Made by a program: the position numbers and the translations under genes. A model generated the notes under the pieces. It ran no database searches and was not told the DNA's origin. It saw only the letters and a program-made list of their open reading frames with translations. From positions 124,001-188,000 of the forward strand of contig NZ_JASHIC010000004.1 in NCBI RefSeq assembly GCF_030056705.1: 64,000 bases of DNA, in the 5' to 3' direction. Positions 8,614 to 16,790 of the stretch are shown piece after piece. Within the stretch, counting starts at the first letter, position 1; every line of letters starts with the position of its first letter. The DNA comes from Flectobacillus longus (lineage in GTDB: Bacteria; Bacteroidota; Bacteroidia; Cytophagales; Spirosomataceae).

Positions 8614-11314
8614 CATAATCTTAGTTTTAGCTTCCTTGCTATATCTGGCATTTTTATTTGGTGTAGCATACTGGGCCGAAAAACGTTCACAAAAAGGCAA
8701 AAGCCTTGTAACCAACCCGTACATATATGCGCTCTCTTTGGCTATTTATTGTACTGCTTGGACATTTTATGGGTCAGTTGGACGAGCCGTAAGCTATGGT
8801 ATCGAATACCTTTCGGTATATATAGGACCAACCCTTATGATGCCTCTTTGGTGGTTAGTGATTCGTAAAATCATCCGAATCTCGAAAGTATATCGTATCA
8901 CTTCTATTGCAGATTTTATTTCTTCCAGATATGGCAAAAATGTAACACTCGGGATTATTGTTACACTCGTATCTCTGGTTGGAGTTTTGCCTTACATTGC
9001 AATTCAGCTCAAGGCTATATCTAGTAGTTTTAGAATTTTAACACGTACAGACTCACCAGCCAATAGCCATATTTTCCTAGACGACCTTACCTTTTATATC
9101 TCAATGGGTTTGGGACTTTTTACAATTATTTTTGGAACGAGAAAAATCGATTCTACCGAGCGCCATGAAGGTATGGTAGCAGCCATAGCTGCCGAATCTA
9201 TTATCAAGGCATTGGCTTTTATCGTAGTAGGAATCTTCGTTACATACGGAATTTTTAATGGTTTTGGTGATATTTTTAACAAAGCAGCCTTACATCCTCA
9301 GCTAAAATCTCAGTTTTTAATGGATGGCAACAAAGGCGAATACTCTTCTTGGTTTTGGCATACAGCTCTTTCTATGAGTGCTATCTTGTTTTTGCCGAGA
9401 CAGTTTCAGGTAGCTGTAGTCGAAAATGTCAACGAAAAACACCTCAACAAAGCAATGTGGCTATTTCCACTGTATTTGTTGATTATCAATATTTTTGTAT
9501 TACCCATTGCCTTCGGAGGAGAGTTGCTTTTTCCAAATCATGATGTAAATCCTGATAACTATTTATTAGCAATACCTTTAAAGTATGATGCAAAGTTCTT
9601 GGCGTTATTAACCTATATCGGAGGATTTTCGGCAGCTACAAGTATGGTCATTGTCGAAACCATCGCCCTCAGTATCATGGTTTCGAATAGTTTAATTATG
9701 CCGATTTTATTGGCATACCCAAAGATAATTGGTAAATATGAAAACAATCTGAGTGGCTTAGTCAATAATGTTCGTAGGGTCAGCATATTCATTATTCTAC
9801 TGTTGGCGTATATCTATGCCAAGGCTATTGCACAATATTTTTCACTGGTATCTATCGGAATGGTCTCCTTTGCAGCAGTGGCACAGTTTGCACCTGCCAT
9901 TATCGGGGGTATCTATTGGAAAGAAGGTAATCGTAAAGGCGCAATTATTGGGCTTCTTTCAGGGACGTTTATTTGGTTTTATACCTTAGTGCTTCCTTCT
10001 TTAATTGGTGCAGGAATATTTCCCCAGTCAATTTTAGAAGAAGGTCTTTGGGGTATCAAGGCTCTTCGTCCATCCGCATTGTTTGGCTTAGAGGGTATGG
10101 ATGATATCTCGCATGGTGTATTCTGGAGTATGTTTTTCAATATTGGTAGCTATGTATCTTTTTCATTAATCACTAAATCTACCTCTATTGAACTCAATCA
10201 GGCAGTAACGTTTGTTGATATTTTTAGTCATTCTAAGTTCACAGATAATACCACTATTTGGCGTGGCACAGCCTACTTGAATGATATTAGAACTTTACTT
10301 ATCAACTTTTTTGGAGAACGCCGAACCGATAGAGTACTACGGCTTTTTGCACAAAAACATAGTTTAAATTTAGAAAACAAAAAGGCTGACCCTAAACTTG
10401 TTACTTATTCCGAAAAGCTTTTGGCAGGCGTCGTAGGCGCAGCTTCTGCCCGCATTATGGTGGCTTCGATTTCGAAGGAAGAACATATTTCGATGGACGA
10501 AGTTGTCAATATTCTTCGAGCTTCGCAGGAGTTAATGGTCAACAATAAAGAGCTTCGCCGAAAATCTATCGAGCTTGAAAAAGCCACCTCCGAACTCAAG
10601 GAAGCTAATGAGATTTTGAAACGAACCGACAAACTCAAGGATGATTTTTTGTCAACAGTAGCACACGAAATTCGTACGCCTCTGACTTCTATTAGGGCAT
10701 TATCAGAAATTGTCTACGATAATCCTGATATGGATCAAGAAGAAAGAGAACATTTTTTGAGTACTGTCGTAAAGGAATCTGATCGTTTGAGTCGATTAAT
10801 TAACCAAGTACTAGACCTTGAAAAATACGAATCAGGTCGTCAGAAATTGATTAAAGAAAATGTAGATATACAAGAAATTGTCAAAGATAGTATAGATGCT
10901 CTGTATCAACCTGCCAAAGAAAAAGGCATAAAAGTGGTGTTTTTGCCAGACCGTTTTGCTCCCAAATTTGAAGCTGATAGAGATAAACTGGTACAGGTTA
11001 TCGTAAATCTTATATCCAATGCCATTAAGTATTGTGAAGCAGACAAAGGCGAAATCCAAATAGCAACACATTATGTCGAAGGTGCAATTTATACGAGTAT
11101 TCAAGACAATGGCGTAGGAATTGCTAAAGAGTTTCAGCGCCTCATTTTTGACAAATTTTTTCAAGCAGAAGATCAAACTATCAAAAAACCCAAAGGAAGC
11201 GGATTGGGACTGGCTATCTCCAAAAAAATCGTTGAACTACACCAAGGTCAAATTTGGGTAGAAAGCGAGGTTGGACATGGATCAAAATTTACTTTTATGC
11301 TTCCAGTGGTTTAG
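8606..11314 (+). CDS. SLC5-STAC sensor histidine kinase (CrbS/CbrA-like)
   Basis: A 902-residue membrane kinase. Residues 1 to about 530 form a sodium:solute symporter (SLC5) domain with about 13 helices. Residues about 560-655 resemble the STAC domain (AGVVGAASARIMVAS). A short coiled coil follows, then HisKA with His687 in VAHEIRTPLTSI, then HATPase with N box (NLISNAIKY), G1 (DNGVGI) and G2 (GSGLGLAI). No PAS domain is seen. CbrA senses histidine/carbon status and CrbS controls acetyl-CoA synthetase in proteobacteria. The downstream prpE and acs genes make an acetate/propionate sensing role likely, but the ligand cannot be read from sequence. Confidence 0.9.
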   Translation: MNSIILVLASLLYLAFLFGVAYWAEKRSQKGKSLVTNPYIYALSLAIYCTAWTFYGSVGRAVSYGIEYLSVYIGPTLMMPLWWLVIRKIIRISKVYRITSIADFISSRYGKNVTLGIIVTLVSLVGVLPYIAIQLKAISSSFRILTRTDSPANSHIFLDDLTFYISMGLGLFTIIFGTRKIDSTERHEGMVAAIAAESIIKALAFIVVGIFVTYGIFNGFGDIFNKAALHPQLKSQFLMDGNKGEYSSWFWHTALSMSAILFLPRQFQVAVVENVNEKHLNKAMWLFPLYLLIINIFVLPIAFGGELLFPNHDVNPDNYLLAIPLKYDAKFLALLTYIGGFSAATSMVIVETIALSIMVSNSLIMPILLAYPKIIGKYENNLSGLVNNVRRVSIFIILLLAYIYAKAIAQYFSLVSIGMVSFAAVAQFAPAIIGGIYWKEGNRKGAIIGLLSGTFIWFYTLVLPSLIGAGIFPQSILEEGLWGIKALRPSALFGLEGMDDISHGVFWSMFFNIGSYVSFSLITKSTSIELNQAVTFVDIFSHSKFTDNTTIWRGTAYLNDIRTLLINFFGERRTDRVLRLFAQKHSLNLENKKADPKLVTYSEKLLAGVVGAASARIMVASISKEEHISMDEVVNILRASQELMVNNKELRRKSIELEKATSELKEANEILKRTDKLKDDFLSTVAHEIRTPLTSIRALSEIVYDNPDMDQEEREHFLSTVVKESDRLSRLINQVLDLEKYESGRQKLIKENVDIQEIVKDSIDALYQPAKEKGIKVVFLPDRFAPKFEADRDKLVQVIVNLISNAIKYCEADKGEIQIATHYVEGAIYTSIQDNGVGIAKEFQRLIFDKFFQAEDQTIKKPKGSGLGLAISKKIVELHQGQIWVESEVGHGSKFTFMLPVV

Positions 11315-11327
11315 TATAAAAGGGACA

Positions 11328-11446
11328 AAGTGAACAGGCACAAAGTGACAAAGTGTAATAAAGTATTGGAGAACAAGAAAAACAATTATCTAATTATTTA
11401 TCAATCTAAATACACTTTGCCACTGTATGCCTTTGTGCCTGTTAAT
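11328..11446. repeat. Long-loop hairpin in the kinase-regulator gap, dispersed repeat
   Basis: AACAGGCACAAAG (11333-11345) pairs perfectly with 11431-11443, and CAAAGTGTA (11349-11357) pairs with TACACTTTG (11411-11419), leaving a loop of about 53 bases. The 20-base sequence at 11328-11347 recurs exactly, in reverse orientation, at 42764-42783. It could reduce or separate expression of the downstream regulator. Confidence 0.6.
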
Positions 11447-11464
11447 AAAACTAACTCATTAAAG

Positions 11465-11851
11465 ATGAAACAACAATTAAAAGTATTAGTAGTTGACGAC
11501 GAGCCTGGCATTTTGATGTCGCTTGAATTCCTGATGAAAAAAGAGGGTTATCAGGTATTTATTGCTCGTGATGGAGAGGAAGCACTTGACATCATCGAAC
11601 GTGAGATTCCATCCATTATTCTATTGGACATTATGATGCCCAATGTGGATGGTTATGAAGTATGCCGTTTTGTAAAGAGTACCCTCAAGCTAAGTCATAT
11701 CAAAATTGTATTTTTGAGTGCTAAAAATAAAGAATCAGATATGGAAAAAGGATATGCTATTGGCGCAGACCTATATGTTCCAAAACCCTTTTCGACACGT
11801 ACTTTGGTCTCAAAAGTCAACGCTTTAGCCCTTGGTATTGCAACTAGCTAA
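11465..11851 (+). CDS. Receiver-only response regulator
   Basis: A 128-residue single-domain receiver. The acidic pair Asp11-Asp12, phosphoacceptor Asp55 (IILLDIMMPNVDG) and the KPF lysine near the end are intact. There is no output domain, so it would act by protein contact or in a phosphorelay. I start it at the ATG at 11465 because the open frame further upstream only reads through an intergenic repeat and begins with GTG. It follows the SLC5-STAC kinase and is its likely partner. In CrbS/CrbR systems the partner has a LuxR output domain, so this arrangement differs. Confidence 0.9.
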   Translation: MKQQLKVLVVDDEPGILMSLEFLMKKEGYQVFIARDGEEALDIIEREIPSIILLDIMMPNVDGYEVCRFVKSTLKLSHIKIVFLSAKNKESDMEKGYAIGADLYVPKPFSTRTLVSKVNALALGIATS

Positions 11852-12059
11852 GTTTAGCGGAGTTTTTCGCGATTTTTCAGTGTAAACCCTTAATTTAGTA
11901 TTGTGAAAATATTCATGTTTTCTCATGGAATCAGTCAAACTGATAGTCATTCATAAACCAACAATTATGACGAATGGCTAGGGTAGTTTTAAATTATATT
12001 ACCAAACTGACTGCTCCTATTATATTTATAACAAAACAAACTTATAAGCTTATAAACCA

Positions 12060-13970
12060 ATGTCTTACGCAGAAAAATACCAATTCAGCATTGATAATCG
12101 TGAGGCTTTTTGGGCCGAGCAGGCTCAGCAAATCTCGTGGTTTGAAGCTCCCCAGCAAACCTTGTCTGTAGATGAGAAAGGTTTCTATCGCTGGTTTAAA
12201 GGTGGCAAGATGAATACTGCCTATCTGGCACTTGACTATCACGTAGAAAACGGCAGAGGTGACCAAACTGCTATCATTTACGACTCTCCAGCTACCAAAA
12301 GTATAAAAAAGTATAGCTATAGTGAACTTACCAAGGAAGTAGCCAAACTAGCAGGTGGGCTCAAAACCCTGGGCGTTCAAAAAGGAGATACTGTTGTGAT
12401 TTATATGCCAATGGTTCCTGAAGCGGCTATTGCTATGTTGGCATGTGCACGATTAGGAGCTATCCACTCGGTAGTGTTTGGAGGCTTTGCTCCTCACGAA
12501 CTGGCAGTGCGTATAGACGATGCCAAACCCAAAGTAATGATTTCGGCTTCCTGTGGGATTGAGTTCGAAAAAGTGATTCCTTACAAACCTCTTCTCGACG
12601 AGGCTATCCAAGCTTCAGAGCACAAACCAGCCCATTGTGTGATTCTTCAGCGTCCACAGGCTCAAGCTAGCATGGTTGAGATTCGCGATGTGGATTATAC
12701 TCAATTGGTTGAAAAGTCGGAAGAAGCTCCTTGCGAAATAGTCGATGCTACAGATCCATTATATATCCTTTATACTTCTGGAACAACAGGCAAGCCCAAA
12801 GGGATTGTCCGTGATAATGGTGGTCATGCGGTAGCTATGAATTTCTCAATGCGTACTATTTACGATGTACAACCAGGTGATGTATATTGGGCAGCCTCAG
12901 ATGTAGGTTGGGTAGTAGGACACTCTTACATTGTATATGCTCCTTTGATATATGGTTGTACAACTATCTTGTTCGAAGGTAAACCAATCAAAACACCTGA
13001 CGCAGGAACTTTCTGGCGTGTTATTGAAGAACATAAAGTAAAATGCTTCTTTACTGCACCAACTGCTTTTAGAGCTATCAAAAAAGAAGACCCTCACGCC
13101 GAATTAAAGGCAAAATATGATATTAGTTCGCTCAAGGCTATTTACTTGGCGGGCGAACGTTGCGACCCTCCTACCCTTGAGTGGTTACAGCAAATTACTC
13201 AATTACCAATTCTAGATCACTGGTGGCAAACAGAAACGGGTTGGGGAATTGTGGGTAACATGGTTGGTATCGAAGCTTTTCCAGTAAAAGCAGGTTCGGC
13301 AACCAAACCTGTATGCGGTTTTGAGTTAAAAATCTTGAACGAAGCAGGAGAAGAGTTAGGTCCTAGTCAAGATGGCTATGTTTGTATCAAACTCCCGATG
13401 CCTCCAGGATGTTTACCTACCCTTTGGAATGATGATGATCGCTTCAGAACATCTTATTTGAATACCTTTGAAGGCTATTACCTTACTGGAGACGGCGGTT
13501 TTATCGACCAAGATGGCTATGTATTTATCATGGGTCGTATCGACGATGTCATTAATGTGGCAGGTCATCGTCTTTCGACTGGCGCAATGGAAGAAATCAT
13601 TGCCTCACACCCAGCAGTAGCTGAATGCGCCGTAGTAGGTATCTCAGACGAGCTTCGTGGACAACGTCCTGTGGGTTTTGCTGTACTGAAAGATGGTCAA
13701 GACATAGATGAAAATACACTTGAGCAACAAAGTATCGCTTTGATTCGTGAGCAAATAGGCGCTGTAGCTTTTTACAGAAATACTATTTTAGTAAAACGTT
13801 TACCTAAAACTCGCTCGGGAAAAATCCTTCGCAAAATTATTCGTCAAATTGCAGATGGAGAGACATTCAGTATTCCATCAACTATTGATGACCCAGCTAT
13901 TTTAAATGAAATCGCCCAACGTTTGCAAGAGCGCAACATTGGATTAGCATATACCGAAAAACAAGTATAA
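12060..13970 (+). CDS. prpE: Propionyl-CoA synthetase-like acyl-CoA synthetase
   Basis: A 636-residue AMP-forming acyl-CoA synthetase that activates a short-chain acid with ATP and CoA. The AMP-binding loop is YTSGTTGKPKG, the C-terminal acetylatable lysine is in TRSGKILRK (Lys588), and DHWWQTETGWG is present. The segments SDVGWVVGHSYIVYAPL and KLPMPPGCLPTLWNDDD are closer to PrpE-type propionate ligases than to Acs. Acetate or propionate are both possible substrates. It lies after the receiver gene by about 200 bases and is followed by a 43-residue membrane microprotein. Regulation by lysine acetylation is known in the family, not shown here. Confidence 0.88.
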   Translation: MSYAEKYQFSIDNREAFWAEQAQQISWFEAPQQTLSVDEKGFYRWFKGGKMNTAYLALDYHVENGRGDQTAIIYDSPATKSIKKYSYSELTKEVAKLAGGLKTLGVQKGDTVVIYMPMVPEAAIAMLACARLGAIHSVVFGGFAPHELAVRIDDAKPKVMISASCGIEFEKVIPYKPLLDEAIQASEHKPAHCVILQRPQAQASMVEIRDVDYTQLVEKSEEAPCEIVDATDPLYILYTSGTTGKPKGIVRDNGGHAVAMNFSMRTIYDVQPGDVYWAASDVGWVVGHSYIVYAPLIYGCTTILFEGKPIKTPDAGTFWRVIEEHKVKCFFTAPTAFRAIKKEDPHAELKAKYDISSLKAIYLAGERCDPPTLEWLQQITQLPILDHWWQTETGWGIVGNMVGIEAFPVKAGSATKPVCGFELKILNEAGEELGPSQDGYVCIKLPMPPGCLPTLWNDDDRFRTSYLNTFEGYYLTGDGGFIDQDGYVFIMGRIDDVINVAGHRLSTGAMEEIIASHPAVAECAVVGISDELRGQRPVGFAVLKDGQDIDENTLEQQSIALIREQIGAVAFYRNTILVKRLPKTRSGKILRKIIRQIADGETFSIPSTIDDPAILNEIAQRLQERNIGLAYTEKQV

Positions 13971-13992
13971 AACACTTAAAACCCATTGTAAC

Positions 13993-14124
13993 ATGAGCAC
14001 AGAAACTGAAAAAAAACCGAACTGGATTTTGAGAATCATTATTGCAGCAGCCATTATTGGCGCAGCTATTTGGTTGGTAAACGTAATGTCAACTAGCGAA
14101 ATTGAAATTGGTGGAGGACACTAG
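13993..14124 (+). CDS. 43-residue single-helix membrane microprotein
   Basis: An open frame beginning MSTETEKKPNWILR with one membrane helix (about 11-32), a hydrophilic N-terminus and a short tail ending in GGGH. It begins 22 bases after the prpE-like stop codon and precedes a perfect terminator, so it is probably cotranscribed. The helix is bounded by charged/aromatic residues in the way real small membrane proteins are. I do not recognise the family. It may tether or modulate the synthetase or a transporter; that is a guess from position. Confidence 0.6.
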   Translation: MSTETEKKPNWILRIIIAAAIIGAAIWLVNVMSTSEIEIGGGH

Positions 14125-14751
14125 GAAGTGTTGAGTTTTGAGTGAGGAGTTTTGAAAATTTTATTTCAAGTGATTTCCGTCTTGCAAAAGGTGTCAAAAG
14201 TATCCACGAAATAGGTATTTCAACAAAACTTTTCTTACAGAACCATCATTTAAACATATTTCTCATCATTACAAGATTGGCAAAGCACAGGTGGCTTTGC
14301 CAATCTTGTTTTAGCGCATTTCTCTGCTTCAAAATTATAGGTAAATGCTATTATAACTATAATTTAATTCCTTGGTAATCGGCAATATTTTCTATATCAT
14401 TTTTTCCTCTCATTACTACCTCAAATTGTTACGGCAAAATATTTCATATTTTTTTACTTCAATAAAAAATACAATTTTATTCAAAAACTCTTCGAAAAAT
14501 ACAACAAACCAATTCCAACTTGTATTATATTACAAGCATATAGTATTTTAGCAATAAAATATATATTAAATTAGCATAAAACATTTTACAGTGTTAGTAT
14601 AAAGAAAAAAACATCTTGTATTTTTACAGTATAAAATTTAACAATTCGTACCTTCTATTCAGACCTGTCGATTTGACTATGAAAGAAAATAGCTTTGCTT
14701 AGAAGTTATTTATCAAAGAAGACACGAGCAGGCCAAAAACATAATCACACA
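14125..14751. other. Intergenic region before acs, 627 bases
   Basis: Apart from the terminator at 14271-14309, this is very AT-rich, especially 14400-14650. A frame at 14142-14378 reads through the terminator and is not credible. A TAGCTTTG sequence (14690-14697) matches TAnnTTTG 54 bases before the acs start and may be its -7 element; a TTTG at 14672-14675 is closer than usual for a -33 element. Confidence 0.4.
14271..14313 (+). terminator. Rho-independent terminator after the prpE unit
   Basis: A perfect 16-base-pair stem (ACAAGATTGGCAAAGC with its complement), a 7-base loop and TTTTA. It closes the prpE-microprotein unit before acs. Confidence 0.8.
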
Positions 14752-16647
14752 ATGGACTTAAGAATAAAATCATTCGAAGACTATCAAGAAAAGTATCAGT
14801 ATAGTGTTGAAGACCCAGAAAGCTTTTGGGGTGAAATTGCTCAGAACTTCTATTGGAGAAAACCTTGGAAAAAGACCTTAGAATGGAATTTTACCGAACC
14901 AAAGGTGAATTGGTTTAAGGGAGGAAAGTTAAATATTACTGAAAACTGTCTTGACCGTCATTTGGCAACAAGAGGAAATCAGCCTGCAATTATTTGGGAA
15001 TCTAACAGCCCAGACGAACCTTCTCAAGTAATTACTTATAAAGTATTGCATGAGCAAGTTTGTCGCTTTGCTAACGTATTGAAGAAAAACGGTGCTAAAA
15101 AAGGTGACCGTATTTGTATTTATATGCCAATGATTCCAGAATTGGCGATTGCAGTATTGGCTTGTGCTCGTATTGGTGCAATTCACTCGGTGGTATTTGG
15201 TGGTTTTTCTGCCCAATCTATCGCCGACCGTATCAACGATGCTCAGTGTAATATCGTAGTAACAACCGATGGAGCTTTCCGAGGTAACAAAGAAATTCCT
15301 TTGAAAACTACGGTTGATGATGCCCTGATTCAATGTCCAAGTGTTGAGCGCGTGATTGTTTCTACTCGTACTCGTACCCCTGTTTCGATGCTCAAGGGTC
15401 GCGATTGCTGGTGGGAAGACGAAGTGAAGTTGGTTTCGGCTGACTGTCCAGCCGAAGAAATGGACTCAGAAGATATGTTGTTTATCCTATATACTTCGGG
15501 TTCGACGGGCAAGCCTAAGGGAGTAGTTCACACAGTAGGCGGATATATGGTATTTTCGTCTTATACTTTTGCTAATGTGTTCCAGTATGAAGAAGGTCAA
15601 ACTCATTTCTGTACAGCTGACATTGGTTGGATTACAGGTCACTCGTACATTGTGTATGGTCCATTGGCTTGTGGTGCAACAACCTTGATGTTTGAAGGTG
15701 TGCCAACTTATCCAGATGCAGGTCGTTTCTGGGATATTGTTGAAAAACATAAAGTAAATATTCTTTATACTGCCCCTACGGCTATTCGTTCGTTGATGTC
15801 ATTTGGCGACAAATTTGTAGAAGGAAAAGACCTTAGCTCATTAAAAGTATTAGGTTCGGTAGGTGAACCAATCAACGAAGAAGCTTGGCATTGGTATAAT
15901 GAAAAAATAGGTAAAGGACTTTGCCCAATCGTAGATACGTGGTGGCAAACCGAAACTGGTGGTATTTTGATTTCGCCTATTGCCAATGTTACCAAAACAA
16001 AACCTGCTTACGCTACTTTACCATTGCCGGGAGTTCAGCCAATCTTGGTAGACGAAAACGGTGTTGAAATCGAAGGAAATGGCGTTTCGGGTAACTTATG
16101 TATCAAGTTCCCATGGCCTTCTATCGTTCGTACTACTTACGGAGACCATGAGCGTTGTCGTCAAACGTATTTCTCAACTTACAAAAACTTGTACTTCACA
16201 GGTGATGGTTGTATGAGAGATGAAGATGGCTACTATCGTATTACTGGTCGCGTAGATGATGTAATCAACGTATCTGGACACCGTATTGGTACTGCTGAGG
16301 TAGAAAATGCCATCAACATGCACTTGGGTGTGGTTGAATCTGCGGTAGTGGGTTATCCTCACGACATCAAAGGACAGGGTATTTATGCCTATGTTATCTG
16401 CGAAAAACATGTTGGAGATTCAGAATTAACTCGCAAAGACATTTTGGCAACGGTAACACGTATTATCGGACCAATTGCCAAACCAGATAAAATCCAGTTT
16501 GTATCGGGCTTACCAAAAACACGTTCAGGCAAAATCATGCGTCGTATTCTTCGCAAAGTAGCCGAAGGTGATACTGGTAACTTGGGCGATACTTCAACCT
16601 TGCTTGATCCATCAGTAGTAGATGAAATCAAAGCTGGTGCGTTGTAG
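14752..16647 (+). CDS. acs: Acetyl-CoA synthetase
   Basis: A 631-residue AMP-forming acetate:CoA ligase. The ATP loop YTSGSTGKPKG, the segment WWQTETGGILISP, the acetate-pocket region around TADIGWITGHSYIVYGPL and the C-terminal TRSGKIMRRILRK (Lys594) are all present. I use the ATG at 14752 (MDLRIKSFEDYQEKY), since the family starts close to this motif and the 19 codons upstream overlap promoter-like sequence. It follows a second, PrpE-like synthetase and a CrbS-like kinase, as expected for acetate scavenging. It is convergent with the amidohydrolase gene and ends at a bidirectional terminator. Confidence 0.96.
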   Translation: MDLRIKSFEDYQEKYQYSVEDPESFWGEIAQNFYWRKPWKKTLEWNFTEPKVNWFKGGKLNITENCLDRHLATRGNQPAIIWESNSPDEPSQVITYKVLHEQVCRFANVLKKNGAKKGDRICIYMPMIPELAIAVLACARIGAIHSVVFGGFSAQSIADRINDAQCNIVVTTDGAFRGNKEIPLKTTVDDALIQCPSVERVIVSTRTRTPVSMLKGRDCWWEDEVKLVSADCPAEEMDSEDMLFILYTSGSTGKPKGVVHTVGGYMVFSSYTFANVFQYEEGQTHFCTADIGWITGHSYIVYGPLACGATTLMFEGVPTYPDAGRFWDIVEKHKVNILYTAPTAIRSLMSFGDKFVEGKDLSSLKVLGSVGEPINEEAWHWYNEKIGKGLCPIVDTWWQTETGGILISPIANVTKTKPAYATLPLPGVQPILVDENGVEIEGNGVSGNLCIKFPWPSIVRTTYGDHERCRQTYFSTYKNLYFTGDGCMRDEDGYYRITGRVDDVINVSGHRIGTAEVENAINMHLGVVESAVVGYPHDIKGQGIYAYVICEKHVGDSELTRKDILATVTRIIGPIAKPDKIQFVSGLPKTRSGKIMRRILRKVAEGDTGNLGDTSTLLDPSVVDEIKAGAL

Positions 16648-16653
16648 GAAAAC

Positions 16654-16690
16654 ATTTAGTGATTTAGCGAATGAGTAATTGAGTGATTAT
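16654..16690. repeat. Word-like repeat (GTGATTTAGCGAATGAG family)
   Basis: Directly after acs, a stretch of GTGATTTAGCGAATGAG then GAGTGATTAT belongs to the same family as the hairpins at 21187-21263 and 23631-23700 and the arms at about 51765-51795 and 52101-52135. Here the opposite arm is missing or degenerate. Confidence 0.5.
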
Positions 16691-16708
16691 TCTCATTCCG
16701 AATTTTAG

Positions 16709-16755
16709 TATCAAAAAAAGCGGTCGAAAACTATTTTCGACCGCTTTTTTTGATA
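16709..16755. terminator. Bidirectional terminator, perfect 22-bp stem
   Basis: A perfect inverted repeat of 22 bases per arm around a 3-base loop, with the core AAAAAAAGCGGTCGAAAA. A/T runs on both sides make it work for both convergent genes (acs and the amidohydrolase). It is closely related in sequence to the terminator at 51860-51906. Confidence 0.88.
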
Positions 16756-16756
16756 T

Positions 16757-16790
16757 TTAGACGCAAAGCATGGCGTCTCTACAGAGACAT
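16757..16790. repeat. AGACGC...GCGTCT palindromic element
   Basis: AGACGC (16759-16764) pairs with GCGTCT (16773-16778), followed by CTACAGAGAC. A related AGACG/CGTCT element is at 51820-51838, also just beside a GCGGT-type terminator. Similar GTAGAGACGC palindromes are, from general knowledge, common small dispersed repeats in cyanobacterial and Bacteroidota genomes. Confidence 0.5.

Noticed and set aside
11330-11464. 45-codon N-terminal extension of the receiver-only regulator at 11465
   Set aside because: It begins with GTG inside a dispersed hairpin repeat; receivers of this family start at the ATG at 11465.
14142-14378. 78-codon open frame on the + strand between the prpE unit and acs
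   Set aside because: It reads straight through a perfect terminator hairpin (14271-14309) and has no protein-like composition.
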